NCBI GenBank assembly: GCA_035363115.1
Contig: DAOSEM010000009.1
Span: 1 to 64,000 of the forward strand
DNA length: 64,000 bases
Direction: 5' to 3'
Source of the DNA: Syntrophales bacterium
Lineage (GTDB): Bacteria > Desulfobacterota > Syntrophia > Syntrophales > PHBD01
The number at the start of each line of letters is the position of its first letter. Position 1 is the first letter of the stretch. The notes under the pieces are model-generated. The model made no database searches. It saw nothing but the letters and a program-made list of their open reading frames with translations, and had not been told where the DNA came from. Made by a program: the position numbers and the translations under genes. This document shows, piece after piece, positions 35,127 through 44,536 of the stretch.

Positions 35127-35950
35127 TTGGATATGACCGTACCAACCGATTTTCCGGCCAGCGCCTTCGTCAGGTTTCCTTTCTCCAGTCCGTTGATCAC
35201 CTGGATTCTGTCCACGACCTCGCTGTTCCGCAGGATCTCCAGGCAGGGCCGCTCGATGATCAGGTCGTCCAGCTTCCGCTCCAGAAGCTCGGCGACGCCG
35301 ATCTTCGGGATGAACTCCGCTTCGGGGTTCTTCTTCGGGTCCTCCGTGTAGAGTCCCCGCTCGTCCTTGACGAAGATGCAGCTCCGGGCGCCGATCAGGT
35401 CGGCCAGGATCAGCGTTCCCACGTCGGTCCGGTGAATGGGGATCCGCTGCTTCGACGACGGCAGGGCGAAGTAGTCGTAGGGCGGCATACCGTGCATGAC
35501 GGGGATGCAGTCCTGGGCAAAGTAGGTCGAGAGCTTGATGACCTCGTCGTGGCCGATCTTGATCCCGCCCCAGGGCGACAGGAGCGTAGAAACCAGAAGC
35601 GCGTTCTGCTCCGAGATGGAGCTCCCGAACTTCGCGATGATCCCCGTGGGCATGCCCAGCTCCAGGCCGATGGCATAAATGTGCCGGCTCCGGGTGCCTC
35701 CGCCCGTGGTGATGAGCATCTTGTGCTTCTTCTTGCAGGCGACGATCTCCCGGATGATCTCCGGCAGGGCCTTGATCCCGCGGTCGCAGATCGACTGGCC
35801 GCCGATCTTGACGACGTTCACGTCCGGGAAGAGCCTCTTCTGCGGGGCAACCTTCAGGCTCTCCAGGAAGGTCTTCCCGACGAGGCTCTCCCCCATGAGG
35901 CGGCTCTTGACGTGGAGCCGGCGTCCGTCTTTCTCCCGGTAAAGGGCCAT
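35123..35950 (-). CDS. Molybdenum storage protein subunit-like (UMP/amino acid kinase fold)
   Basis: A 275-aa amino-acid-kinase-fold protein. From memory its sequence follows the MosB/MosA pattern of Azotobacter MoSto along its length: VVKIGGQSICDRG, LITTGGGTRSRHIYAIG, KFGSSISEQNA, GMPPYDYF, HRTDVGTLILADL, IFVKDERGLYTEDPK and VINGLEKGNLTKALAG-x-x-VGT. MoSto packs molybdate/tungstate as polyoxometalate clusters using ATP. This copy could store metal or be a regulatory relative, as it is coupled to a two-component system. Only one subunit gene is present, whereas Azotobacter has two. A UMP kinase is less likely because of the RARH-like and GNLT segments. Confidence 0.75.
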   Translation of the reverse strand: MALYREKDGRRLHVKSRLMGESLVGKTFLESLKVAPQKRLFPDVNVVKIGGQSICDRGIKALPEIIREIVACKKKHKMLITTGGGTRSRHIYAIGLELGMPTGIIAKFGSSISEQNALLVSTLLSPWGGIKIGHDEVIKLSTYFAQDCIPVMHGMPPYDYFALPSSKQRIPIHRTDVGTLILADLIGARSCIFVKDERGLYTEDPKKNPEAEFIPKIGVAELLERKLDDLIIERPCLEILRNSEVVDRIQVINGLEKGNLTKALAGKSVGTVISK

Positions 35951-35966
35951 GGTTTCCGCCTTTCCC

Positions 35967-36185
35967 TCAGTCCTTCAGCTCGATCTCGTCGTCCTTGTCC
36001 TTCCCGGACTCCAGGAGAACCAGGTCCGCCCCTACGGCCTTCGCAATGTCCTCCAGCTCTTTCTTCCGGAGATGCTCGCTGTAGAACCTCATGTCCACGC
36101 CGGCGATGGCGACGAGCTTGAAACGGGGTTTCTTTTCCTTCTCACCGACCTTCCTCCGCTCCCGATAGAATATCTTCCCTGCCAT
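35967..36185 (-). CDS. Conserved-looking 72-aa protein linked to the MoSto-like gene
   Basis: A 72-aa, highly charged protein with a basic N-terminus (FYRERRKVGEKEKKPR), a strand-helix-strand centre (KLVAIAGVDMRFYSEHLRKK, then LEDIAKAVGADLVLLES) and an acidic tail. I do not recognise the family. It has a strong AAGGAGGTG ribosome-binding site and ends 16 bases before the MoSto-like start, so it is probably a partner or chaperone of that protein. It has no cysteine and one histidine. Confidence 0.7.
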   Translation of the reverse strand: MAGKIFYRERRKVGEKEKKPRFKLVAIAGVDMRFYSEHLRKKELEDIAKAVGADLVLLESGKDKDDEIELKD

Positions 36186-36203
36186 GGCTGCACCTCCTTG
36201 ATT

Positions 36204-36923
36204 TCATGACTTGTTTCTTTTCTCTCCCATGGTCACCCACTCGCCGGGACCCGCCGGCAGGACCGGCAGGACGGCGTCGGATCCCCATAACCTTGGCCGA
36301 AGCCATCCCTTTGTGTGGACCTTGTCTTCCGGTCGGGGAAACAGGGCATCCCGGTCCAGCGATACCACGCGCATCCCCTTCCCTTCCAGTGCCGATACGG
36401 TAACGGGATCCGGCAGGGACCGGAGCGACGCATATTCGATGAAGCGTCCGCTCCAGCCCGAGGCGGTCAGGCCGACAGCCGCTGCGGCGCCGATGATCCC
36501 GTCGCTGGTCCCGCCGTGACCGGAAAGATGCGCCTTCCCGGCGGCCTTGAGGGCCTCAGCCTGCGTCACCAGTCGCCGGGTACACTCCCGCCCGATCTCC
36601 ATGAGATCCCGCAAGGCCGGATCGCCTTCCCGGACCACGCAGAGCCCCGGGTCGCTGCCCGGCGAGGAAAGCTCTACGATGTGCTCCGCCGCCTGCGTCG
36701 CCAGGCCGTCTATCATGGACGGCTCGGGCAGGTCCAGGACCATGCAGGCGGAGCTGTTGTGCGACGTGTAGGGAATGCGCGGGTCCACCAGGAGTTGCTG
36801 GCGGACAACACCCCATACCACCGCGGTCTCCGGAACGCGGGTGTCGAAGCGACGGGCCACTTTGCCCGTTCCGAACTCCGCCTCCAGGTTGTCGGTGTCG
36901 TCGAATCCGATATAAATTCTCAT
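36204..36923 (-). CDS. TiaS-like protein (tRNA-Ile2 agmatinylcytidine synthetase N-domain type)
   Basis: A 239-aa protein opening MRIYIGFDDTDN, the hallmark of the TiaS/DUF1743 family. It continues with PYTSHNSSACMVLDL and a glycine-rich SGHGGTSDGIIGAAAAVGL loop. It is shorter than archaeal TiaS and lacks the zinc-ribbon and OB regions, so it is not expected to modify tRNA by itself; bacterial stand-alone versions are uncharacterised. A GAGGA site lies just ahead of ATG 36923, separated by eight T; a longer 673-aa reading is the out-of-frame side of the GH57 gene. It ends 18 bases before the 72-aa gene. Confidence 0.7.
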   Translation of the reverse strand: MRIYIGFDDTDNLEAEFGTGKVARRFDTRVPETAVVWGVVRQQLLVDPRIPYTSHNSSACMVLDLPEPSMIDGLATQAAEHIVELSSPGSDPGLCVVREGDPALRDLMEIGRECTRRLVTQAEALKAAGKAHLSGHGGTSDGIIGAAAAVGLTASGWSGRFIEYASLRSLPDPVTVSALEGKGMRVVSLDRDALFPRPEDKVHTKGWLRPRLWGSDAVLPVLPAGPGEWVTMGEKRNKS

Positions 36924-36934
36924 AAAAAAAATCC

Positions 36935-39637
36935 TCAAAAAATGGGCCGGCCCCCGTTCAGCCTCTCGTAAATCCGCATGTAGCCGGCGATCATGCTTCC
37001 CAGGTCGTAGCGCTCCCGGGCCTCCCTCATGATCCGCCGGATCTGGGGCTCCCGGATCTCCAGGGGCTTCCGGTGGAAGGCCAGGCTTTTTTCCAGGGCG
37101 TACCAGAGGCCTCCCGAGTCGTAGTCCCGGAAGAGAAATCCGTTGCCCACGTCCAGGGGGGAGCCTTCGACCTTGAGCCTCAACTCCCGGATCTTGTCGT
37201 GGTATCCCCCGGTGTCCCGGTTTGTGGCGGTGCAACCGAAGAGATTGCCCACCTGGTCGATCTGGCCGCAGGGCTCGTAAAGGGAGGCGCCGAAGACGTC
37301 GCTGGCGGCGGCAAATCCGAGCATGGACAGCTCTTCGCTGTATGGCTGGAACGTGACGCGCCCTTCCGAGCTCCAGGCGATGCGTCCCAGGATGTCCGCG
37401 TGGGTCCGGTCGCCTCCGACGGGGTCCGCAACGATGGCGATCTGCGCGTCCTTGTGGACTCCGGTGAAATGTCCGGCCACGGCCTCCAGGAGCTCCACGC
37501 CCTTCTGCACGGTATCGAGCCGGGATGGCCAGTAGAAAAGGACGGCGTCCGGGTCCACGTTCAGGCCCGTCCGTCGCTGGAACTCGACCCGATTCTCCCG
37601 CTTTGCCTCCAGGACATCGTCCTCGGGACCGTATTTCCGGGGCAGGAGGTGGCAGTTCTCCGGGTACATGTTCGACGCCGGGGCGTTGATGATCGCCCGG
37701 GCGGCGTCGAAGTAGTACTTCTCCTTCACCTCGCGGCGCACGCTCGGGGGAACGATCGGCCGGTCCAGGAAGTAGTCGTTCACCACCTCCCGGAGGAACC
37801 GCTCCCCGACGAAATTGATGACCGTGGCGTTCTTGATCGCCGTGGCCTGGCAGTCGATGCATCTCCGGCCGAAGGCCTCGCTGTAATAAAGCCGGGGATG
37901 GAGGTTCCCGAGGTTCACTCCCCCCAGCAGCTCCACGGGCAGGTCCGCCGTGAAGATGTTGTGGACGGTGTGAAGGATCGGAAGGCCCGTGGACGCCGCA
38001 TAGGCCGCGATGGCCCCCCCGGCCATCCAGTCGTGGCTGTGGATGATCAGCCGCCCCTTGTGCTTGGACCGCACGTCCTTGATCAGGCTGTTGACCACCT
38101 CCCGCTGGAACTCCGCCGCCGTGCGGAGGACGTCTCCCGCGTAAGCGCCCGGATTGCTCTCGAAGACCGAGGAGCTGACCAGGTGGATCCGCCCGGCGTC
38201 GATCTTGTAGCGGATCTCCCGCCACTCCTTTTCATCCAGCTGTGACTCCCGCTGAAAACGCTTCTTCAGGTTCAAGGTGGCCAGGTGGACGTCGATGCCC
38301 CGTTCCGTCAGCCCTTCGCACAGGGCGGACACCACCTCCCCCAGTCCGCCGCTCTTTCCGGAGACATATTTGGCCAGGGGGCCCATCTCGTCGGGCAGGC
38401 GCCCCGTTTCCGGGGAGATCATGAGAATTGCAGTGGTCTCCCGCTTTCGGAGAACCTCGAACCGGACCATGGCCACCTGGAGATCGTCGATCTTCCGGGT
38501 CAGGATCTGCGTCGGCCGGGCGATGGAGCCGCCGTAGGGGTTGAAATAGGCGTGTACGGCATGATCCTCCCCGATCCGTTCATGGATGAAGTAGACGTGG
38601 TCCGAGGTGGTGAGCTGACGCCATTTCGTGAGCAGCTCCCCCCCGGCGCGCCGGGCACGCTGCTCCATTCCCTGGATGTCCTGGAACAGCTCATGCTGGG
38701 TCGGGTTCCCGAGCCATCCGAAGGTGTCCCGGCCCGCGTCGGCCCAGGAGGAGGTGGAGAGGTCGTGAATGTCGACGGCGGGGCAGTCGGCTTCCCGGAA
38801 TCGGGCGGCGACGTCCGTCGGGGTCGAGGGAATGACGTTCTCGTATGTTTCCAGGGCCGCCGGCAGGCCCTTCCAGAAATCGAAGATCCCCTTGTCGGCC
38901 CAGATGTGCTCCCCGATGTGCTCGAAGTCATAGCCCAAAATGACGGCCTCCCCGTCGATCTTCGCGATGTAGGAGGCATAGACCTCCGGCGGGATGGGCT
39001 GGTGCGGAAACCGGAAGGCCACGTCATCGCTCAGTTCCCGGTTGCGGGGGAGGACGATGAGAGGCGAGCCGGCGGCCCGGAAGACGGCGTTGGGGGAGAT
39101 CGGGACCTCGCTCCCGGTGAACATGTCACTCCGCTTCTCGCAGAGGATGGAGAGATATCCCATGTCCGCCACGACGTCGGCGATGCGGTTGTTGTACATG
39201 AGCTCCGTGTTCCGGAAGGACGTGGGAAACACGCCGAAGAGCTTCCGGATCAGGTCCCGGTGCAGCGAGACCTGGTCACGGAACTCCTGCTTCCGCGGAT
39301 CGTCGAAGAGGCTGGACAGGGAGTGGTAGTAGGTCTCGCTGAGAAACTCCACCCGCTCCCCGTCTCTTCCCGCGTCATAGAGCGCCTGCAGCGCGTGGAC
39401 CACCTCCGGCCGGAATTCCTGCGCCTGCTCCAGGAACGTGCCGGACATGCTCAGGGTGATCTTGAAGCGCGGGTGCCGGTTCACCAGATCGGTGAACATC
39501 TCCACGGCGGGAAGATAGCACTTCGCCGCCACCTTCTCGAAGATCGCCTGGTTCTGCTCGTCCCAGAGAAACTTTTCCCGTTCCGGGTGAAGTCTCAGCG
39601 GCTGGTGAAGCTGAAAATAGAATATGGCCAGCGGCAT
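36935..39637 (-). CDS. Fusion of GH57 glycoside hydrolase and GT5 glycogen/starch synthase
   Basis: A 900-aa two-domain protein. Residues about 1-400 form a GH57 alpha-amylase/4-alpha-glucanotransferase-like domain (FYFQLHQPLR at the start, RNTELMYNN, GYDFEHIGEHIW). Residues about 415-900 form a glycogen synthase domain: KSGGLGEVVSALCEGL is the ADP-glucose loop, HSHDWMAGG the acceptor histidine region, and ASLYEPCGQIDQVGNLFG the C-terminal E-x7-E type site. It probably makes and trims alpha-glucan. It is the possible first gene of the six-gene minus-strand run ending with the response regulator. The ribosome-binding site is weak. Confidence 0.88.
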   Translation of the reverse strand: MPLAIFYFQLHQPLRLHPEREKFLWDEQNQAIFEKVAAKCYLPAVEMFTDLVNRHPRFKITLSMSGTFLEQAQEFRPEVVHALQALYDAGRDGERVEFLSETYYHSLSSLFDDPRKQEFRDQVSLHRDLIRKLFGVFPTSFRNTELMYNNRIADVVADMGYLSILCEKRSDMFTGSEVPISPNAVFRAAGSPLIVLPRNRELSDDVAFRFPHQPIPPEVYASYIAKIDGEAVILGYDFEHIGEHIWADKGIFDFWKGLPAALETYENVIPSTPTDVAARFREADCPAVDIHDLSTSSWADAGRDTFGWLGNPTQHELFQDIQGMEQRARRAGGELLTKWRQLTTSDHVYFIHERIGEDHAVHAYFNPYGGSIARPTQILTRKIDDLQVAMVRFEVLRKRETTAILMISPETGRLPDEMGPLAKYVSGKSGGLGEVVSALCEGLTERGIDVHLATLNLKKRFQRESQLDEKEWREIRYKIDAGRIHLVSSSVFESNPGAYAGDVLRTAAEFQREVVNSLIKDVRSKHKGRLIIHSHDWMAGGAIAAYAASTGLPILHTVHNIFTADLPVELLGGVNLGNLHPRLYYSEAFGRRCIDCQATAIKNATVINFVGERFLREVVNDYFLDRPIVPPSVRREVKEKYYFDAARAIINAPASNMYPENCHLLPRKYGPEDDVLEAKRENRVEFQRRTGLNVDPDAVLFYWPSRLDTVQKGVELLEAVAGHFTGVHKDAQIAIVADPVGGDRTHADILGRIAWSSEGRVTFQPYSEELSMLGFAAASDVFGASLYEPCGQIDQVGNLFGCTATNRDTGGYHDKIRELRLKVEGSPLDVGNGFLFRDYDSGGLWYALEKSLAFHRKPLEIREPQIRRIMREARERYDLGSMIAGYMRIYERLNGGRPIF

Positions 39638-39774
39638 TTCTGAACCCCGTCGTGTGTCCGAATCCCCTTGTCAGCCGGAAATGATTCTGATAGCTGCCTT
39701 ATACCACACCGGAACCCGTTTTCCAAAGGCATCCGCCCGGATAGGCCGGAGCCGTACAAAGAGACAGGCACGGA

Positions 39775-42700
39775 ATGGATTCCCAGGTCACGAAAAAGCC
39801 CGCCGTTCAACGGATAGGTCCGCCCCGCCCGGACCTTCGCTACCCCTCCGCCCTGCCCATCGTCCAGAGGCGTCGCGACATCGTGGCCGCCATCCGCGAC
39901 AATCCCGTCGTCGTCATCACCGGGGAGACCGGCTCGGGGAAGAGCACCCAGATCCCCAAGATGTGCATCGAGGCCGGACGCGGACGCCGGGGTCTCGTCG
40001 GCTGCACCCAGCCGCGCCGCGTTGCGGCGGTGACGGTGGCCCAGCGGATCGCCGAGGAGCTGGGAGAGGAGCCCGGGGGAACCGTGGCCTACAAGATCCG
40101 CTTCGAGGAGCGCTCGGGACCCGCCACCCGCATCAAGATGATGACCGACGGCATCCTCCTCATGGAGGCCCAGGCGGACCCGCGCCTCTCCCGCTACGAC
40201 ACGATCATCGTCGACGAGGCCCACGAGCGCAGCCTCAACATCGATTTCGTCCTGGGGATCCTGAAGAACCTGCTTCTCCGCCGCCGCGACCTCAAGGTGA
40301 TCATCACCTCCGCCACCATCGACGCTGAAAAGTTCTCCCGCTTCTACGGCGACGCCCCCGTCATCGAGGTCTCGGGACGCCTCTTCCCCGTGGAGGTCCG
40401 CTGGTGCCCCGTCGACAAGGCCCTGGAGGAGGAGGGGGACCTGACCTACATCGACGCCGCCGTCCGGAACGTGGAGGAGCTGCTCGCGGAGGACCCCCGG
40501 GGCGATATCCTCGTCTTCATGCCCCGGGAGCAGGACATCCGCGAGGCCTGCGATCTCCTGGAATCCAGGGCCGGCGGGGACGTTCTCGTTCTCCCGCTCT
40601 TCGCCCGCCTCTCCTGGGGGGAGCAGAAGCGGATCTTCCAGTCCGCAGCGCAGCGGAAGATCGTCGTTGCCACGAACATCGCCGAGACCTCCATCACGAT
40701 CCCGGGGATCCGTTATGTTGTCGACACCGGCCTGGCCCGTCTCCTCCAGTACAACCCTCGGACTCGCACGACGAGCCTGCCCGTCAAGAAGGTTTCCCGC
40801 AGCAGCGCGGACCAGCGGAAGGGTCGCTGCGGCCGCGTCGAGGGCGGGATCTGCATCCGCCTGTACGACGAGGGGTCCTACGCGGAGCGCCCCCTGTTCA
40901 CTCCTCCGGAGATCTCCCGGGCCAACCTGGCGGAGGTCATCCTGCGGATGCTGTCCCTCAACCTGGGCAAGATCCAGTCCTTTCCCTTCGTCGATCCGCC
41001 CCAGCCCCGAAGCATCAAGGACGGCATCGACATGCTCCAGGAGTTGGGCGCCATCGCGGCGAAGAAGAAAGACGAGCGGGAGGGGGACGACCGGCCGTAC
41101 ACCCTGACCGAACTGGGCCGCCGCATGGCCCGCCTGCCCATGGACCCGCGGATATCCCGGATGATCCTGGAGGCGGAGGGCCACGGATGCGTCGAGGAGG
41201 TCGCCGTCATCGCCTCCGCCCTGTCCATCCCGGACCCCCGGGAGCGGCCGCTGGAGAAGGAAGACGAAGCGGACCGCATGCATGCGCCCTTCCGGGACCC
41301 GTCGTCCGATTTCCTTACGCTGCTCAACATCTGGAACGCCTTTCACCGCCAACTGGAGAGCCTCAAGACCCAGAACCGGATGCGGAAGTTCTGCAAGGCC
41401 CATTTCCTGTCTTATCGGCGGATGCGGGAGTGGAGGGACGTGTACGACCAGATCCGGGGAATCCTGGCCGAGGGGGGATCCCGGAAGAGACACCCCGACC
41501 CCGGGAAATCGTCTTCCCTTTCATCGGAGGAGCGTTTCGCCGCCGTCCACAAGTCGATCCTGAGCGGCTACCTCTCGAACATCGCCGTGAAAAAGGAGAA
41601 GAATTTCTACACCGCCACCCGGGGCCGGGAGGTGATGCTCTTCCCCGGCTCCTGCATCTTCGGACGCGGGGGACCATGGATCGTGGCCGCCGAGATGGTG
41701 GAGACGTCCCGTCTCTTCGCCCGGACGGTCGCCTCCATTGAGAGTTCCTGGCTGGAAGAGCTGGGAGGCGACCTCTGCCGATCCTCCTGGGCCGATCCCC
41801 GCTGGTCGAAGGACCGGGGCGAGGTCGTGGCGACCCAGCAGGTCCAGCTCTTCGGACTCGTCATCGTCCCCGCCCGGACGGTCTCCTACGGCCCCGTCGA
41901 TCCGGACGGGGCGACGCGCGTCTTCATCCGGGAGGCCCTGGTGGAGGGAAACGTCCGCCACCCGCTGCCCTTCCTGATTCATAACCGGGAGCTGGTGGAG
42001 GAGGCCTCCGCAGTGGAGGACAAGCTCCGGCGTCGGGAATACCTGGCCGACGAAAACGACCTGGCGCAGTTCTACGAGGAGCGCCTGCCGGGCGTCTACA
42101 GTTGGCCGCTCCTGAAGAAGCGAATCCGGGACCGGGGCGGCGACGCGTTCCTCCGCATGTCCGAGGCGGACGTCCTCCTGCGCCGGCCGGATCGGGAGGA
42201 ACTGGCAGCATTCCCGGACCAGGCGAGAATCGGCCGGCTCCGCTTTCCCCTGGACTACCGGTTCGATCCGGCCGGCCGGGACGACGGGGTGACCCTTCGG
42301 ATTCCCGTCCAGGCGCTGCCGGCCCTCTCCCCGGGTCGCATGGAATGGGCGGTTCCGGGGCTCCTCCGGGACAAGGTCACGGCCCTGCTCAAGGGCCTGC
42401 CGAAGGAGTATCGGCGTCGCCTGCAGCCCGTGCCGCAGGCCGTTTCCATGATCCTTGAGAACCTGGAAGAGTCCGACACGCCCCTCCTGACCGTCCTGAG
42501 CCGGATCATCCACGAGCGATTCGGGGTGCACGTGCCCGTGACCGTCTGGTCCCCCGAATCCGTCAGCGACCACCTCAAGCTCCGCTACCTCGTGGTCGAC
42601 GAACAGGGCCGGACCGTCGCGGACACCCGGGACATCCACGCGCTTCAGGAGCACGCGGCGGCGGACGCCGAGTCCTCCGCCTTCGACCGGGTGCGCCGGG

Positions 42701-43581
42701 AATGGGAGCGCACGGGCCTGACTTCCTGGGACACCGGGCCTCTGCCGGAGGAGCTGGCCGTGAAAAACGTGGGGCTCCTCTTCCCCGCCCTCGTGGCGGA
42801 GAACGAGGGTATTTCCCTCCGGCTCCTCAGGAACCGGGCGGAGGCCCGTGAGCAGCACCTCCGGGGCGTGGAGGCGCTCTACGTACTGCGCTTCCCCGAG
42901 GAGCTGAAACACCTGAAAAAGGCCCTGGTCCTGACGGGGGAGATGAAATTGCAGGCCGAGGCCCTGGGAGGCTTCCGGGAGGTGGAGCGGATACTCATGG
43001 AGAAGGTCCGGCAGGACCTCTTCGCCGTTCCCGTCCGCTCCCGGGAAGCATTCCTGGACCACGGGGACGCGGTTCGCCCCCGCATCCTGCCCCGGGGCCA
43101 GGAGGTCCTGCAGACGGCACAGCCGATCCTCCGGGCCGTCCACGAACTCTGGAAAACCCTGCGGGCGCTGGAACACGGCCACCGCTTCAACGCCCCGGCC
43201 CGGAAATACCTCCAGACCATGGAGGAGGAGTTCCGCCGGCTCCTGCCCCCGGATTTCCTGATCCGCTTCGATGGGGAGCGCCTCCGGCACATCCTGCGCT
43301 ATCTGAAGGCCCTGGCGATCCGGGCGGAGCGGGGTCTCCTGCATCTCGAGAAGGCCCTGGCCCGCACCCGGGAGATCGAGGCGATCATGGCCCGCTACAA
43401 GGACCTGCAGGAAAGCCTGCCGGCCGACTCCTCGCCGGAAAAAATGGCAGCCCTGGAGGATCTCTACTGGATGATCGAGGAATACAAGGTGTCCCTCTTC
43501 GCCCAGGAGCTCAAGACCCCCTACCCCGTTTCCCCCAAGCGCCTGGACGAAAAATTCCGCGAGTTCGAGCGGATGGTTTGA
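39775..43581 (+). CDS. hrpA: HrpA-type ATP-dependent RNA helicase
   Basis: A 1268-aa DEAH-box helicase. Motifs are GETGSGKSTQIPKM (I), TQPRRVAA (Ia), VDEAHERSL (II), TSATID (III), ATNIAETSITIPGI (V) and QRKGRCGR (VI), followed by the HA2 and OB-like domains. The C-terminal half (about 800-1268) matches the long DUF3418 region found only in bacterial HrpA. It remodels mRNA or stalled ribosomes. It is divergent from the GH57 fusion and ends 28 bp from a convergent radical SAM gene. Confidence 0.93.
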   Translation: MDSQVTKKPAVQRIGPPRPDLRYPSALPIVQRRRDIVAAIRDNPVVVITGETGSGKSTQIPKMCIEAGRGRRGLVGCTQPRRVAAVTVAQRIAEELGEEPGGTVAYKIRFEERSGPATRIKMMTDGILLMEAQADPRLSRYDTIIVDEAHERSLNIDFVLGILKNLLLRRRDLKVIITSATIDAEKFSRFYGDAPVIEVSGRLFPVEVRWCPVDKALEEEGDLTYIDAAVRNVEELLAEDPRGDILVFMPREQDIREACDLLESRAGGDVLVLPLFARLSWGEQKRIFQSAAQRKIVVATNIAETSITIPGIRYVVDTGLARLLQYNPRTRTTSLPVKKVSRSSADQRKGRCGRVEGGICIRLYDEGSYAERPLFTPPEISRANLAEVILRMLSLNLGKIQSFPFVDPPQPRSIKDGIDMLQELGAIAAKKKDEREGDDRPYTLTELGRRMARLPMDPRISRMILEAEGHGCVEEVAVIASALSIPDPRERPLEKEDEADRMHAPFRDPSSDFLTLLNIWNAFHRQLESLKTQNRMRKFCKAHFLSYRRMREWRDVYDQIRGILAEGGSRKRHPDPGKSSSLSSEERFAAVHKSILSGYLSNIAVKKEKNFYTATRGREVMLFPGSCIFGRGGPWIVAAEMVETSRLFARTVASIESSWLEELGGDLCRSSWADPRWSKDRGEVVATQQVQLFGLVIVPARTVSYGPVDPDGATRVFIREALVEGNVRHPLPFLIHNRELVEEASAVEDKLRRREYLADENDLAQFYEERLPGVYSWPLLKKRIRDRGGDAFLRMSEADVLLRRPDREELAAFPDQARIGRLRFPLDYRFDPAGRDDGVTLRIPVQALPALSPGRMEWAVPGLLRDKVTALLKGLPKEYRRRLQPVPQAVSMILENLEESDTPLLTVLSRIIHERFGVHVPVTVWSPESVSDHLKLRYLVVDEQGRTVADTRDIHALQEHAAADAESSAFDRVRREWERTGLTSWDTGPLPEELAVKNVGLLFPALVAENEGISLRLLRNRAEAREQHLRGVEALYVLRFPEELKHLKKALVLTGEMKLQAEALGGFREVERILMEKVRQDLFAVPVRSREAFLDHGDAVRPRILPRGQEVLQTAQPILRAVHELWKTLRALEHGHRFNAPARKYLQTMEEEFRRLLPPDFLIRFDGERLRHILRYLKALAIRAERGLLHLEKALARTREIEAIMARYKDLQESLPADSSPEKMAALEDLYWMIEEYKVSLFAQELKTPYPVSPKRLDEKFREFERMV

Positions 43582-43609
43582 CGCGGGATCGTATCGAAAC
43601 CCGATCGGC

Positions 43610-44536
43610 TCAAGCCCTCTCCGGTGTCCCGTCCGTCCACGAGCATAGCCCCGTCCGGAATAGCTCCAGGATTGCGGATGGTTTCAGAGACAGAAGCTGC
43701 GAGACTTCGACGCACCCCGAGTATCCGCAGTTCGCACAGACGTCCGGATTTCCCACGTCCCGGCAACACATGAACTGTCTGTCCCTTGTCGCCAGTTCGA
43801 TCTGGGGAATGGGACGCTTCCAGTCGTTGGCTCGCATCGCCCGGTAGGCGGCTCTCGAGAAATAGACGGGATACCCTTTTTTCTTCAGATCCCAGATCCG
43901 GTCCAGCACCGCCGTTCGCTCCGAGCCGGCAAAACCGTGCAGGCGGACGATTTCCGGGCAGTGCGTCAACAGGTTGAAGGTAATGCTCCGGAAGACCCCT
44001 TCCCTTGCCATGCCGTGAATGATTTCCTCGAGGCACGCGGCGTTGCTTCGGCTGACGGTTACTGCCGCATAGATCTCCGAAGAGGCGGACGTGCGGATGT
44101 TCCGAAGGATCCGGTCGTAGGACCCGCTGCGGATGGAGTTGTGTATCTCCCTGGTTCCGTCGATGGTCACGATGTACTTGCAGCGGCGTGAAGACAGAGG
44201 ATTCGTTCCGTTTGTGTAGACGCTGACATCCACGTACCCGGCATCGAAGGCGGCGCCGATCAGGTCGTCCAGGTTCTTTCCACCGTCCCGCCACAGGGTG
44301 GGCTCACCGCCGGTGACGACAAGGGTCCGGCAGCCGCGCCTGAAGGATGAGGCGAGTGCTTCCCGGACCTGCAGGAACGACATATGATACCGGCCGGAGT
44401 TCTTGCTCTCGCAATAGAAGCAATCGAGGTTGCATGTGTCCGTCACGACAAGGATCAACAGGTACGGCATCTCGTGGCGAAGAACGAATGTCTGGAAGGC
44501 ATAGGAGAGATGGCTGAGGAATCGCGGTGTGTTCAA
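43610..44536 (-). CDS. Radical SAM protein with C-terminal cysteine cluster
   Basis: A 308-aa radical SAM enzyme with the cluster motif CNLDCFYC near residue 35 and the SAM-binding GGEPTL segment. The C-terminal region has six cysteines (MCCRDV, DVCANCGYSGC), enough for an auxiliary Fe-S cluster as in SPASM/twitch enzymes. The start is set at TTG 44536, which overlaps the upstream gene's stop (TTGA) and has GGAG nine bases ahead; the longer reading lies inside that gene. Substrate unknown. It is coupled to a HemN-like radical SAM gene. Confidence 0.78.
   Translation of the reverse strand: MNTPRFLSHLSYAFQTFVLRHEMPYLLILVVTDTCNLDCFYCESKNSGRYHMSFLQVREALASSFRRGCRTLVVTGGEPTLWRDGGKNLDDLIGAAFDAGYVDVSVYTNGTNPLSSRRCKYIVTIDGTREIHNSIRSGSYDRILRNIRTSASSEIYAAVTVSRSNAACLEEIIHGMAREGVFRSITFNLLTHCPEIVRLHGFAGSERTAVLDRIWDLKKKGYPVYFSRAAYRAMRANDWKRPIPQIELATRDRQFMCCRDVGNPDVCANCGYSGCVEVSQLLSLKPSAILELFRTGLCSWTDGTPERA

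Noticed and set aside
36924..38225. Long 673-codon version of the TiaS-like gene
   Set aside because: The extra part reads the GH57-GT5 gene out of frame; MRIYIGFDDTDN is the proper family start.
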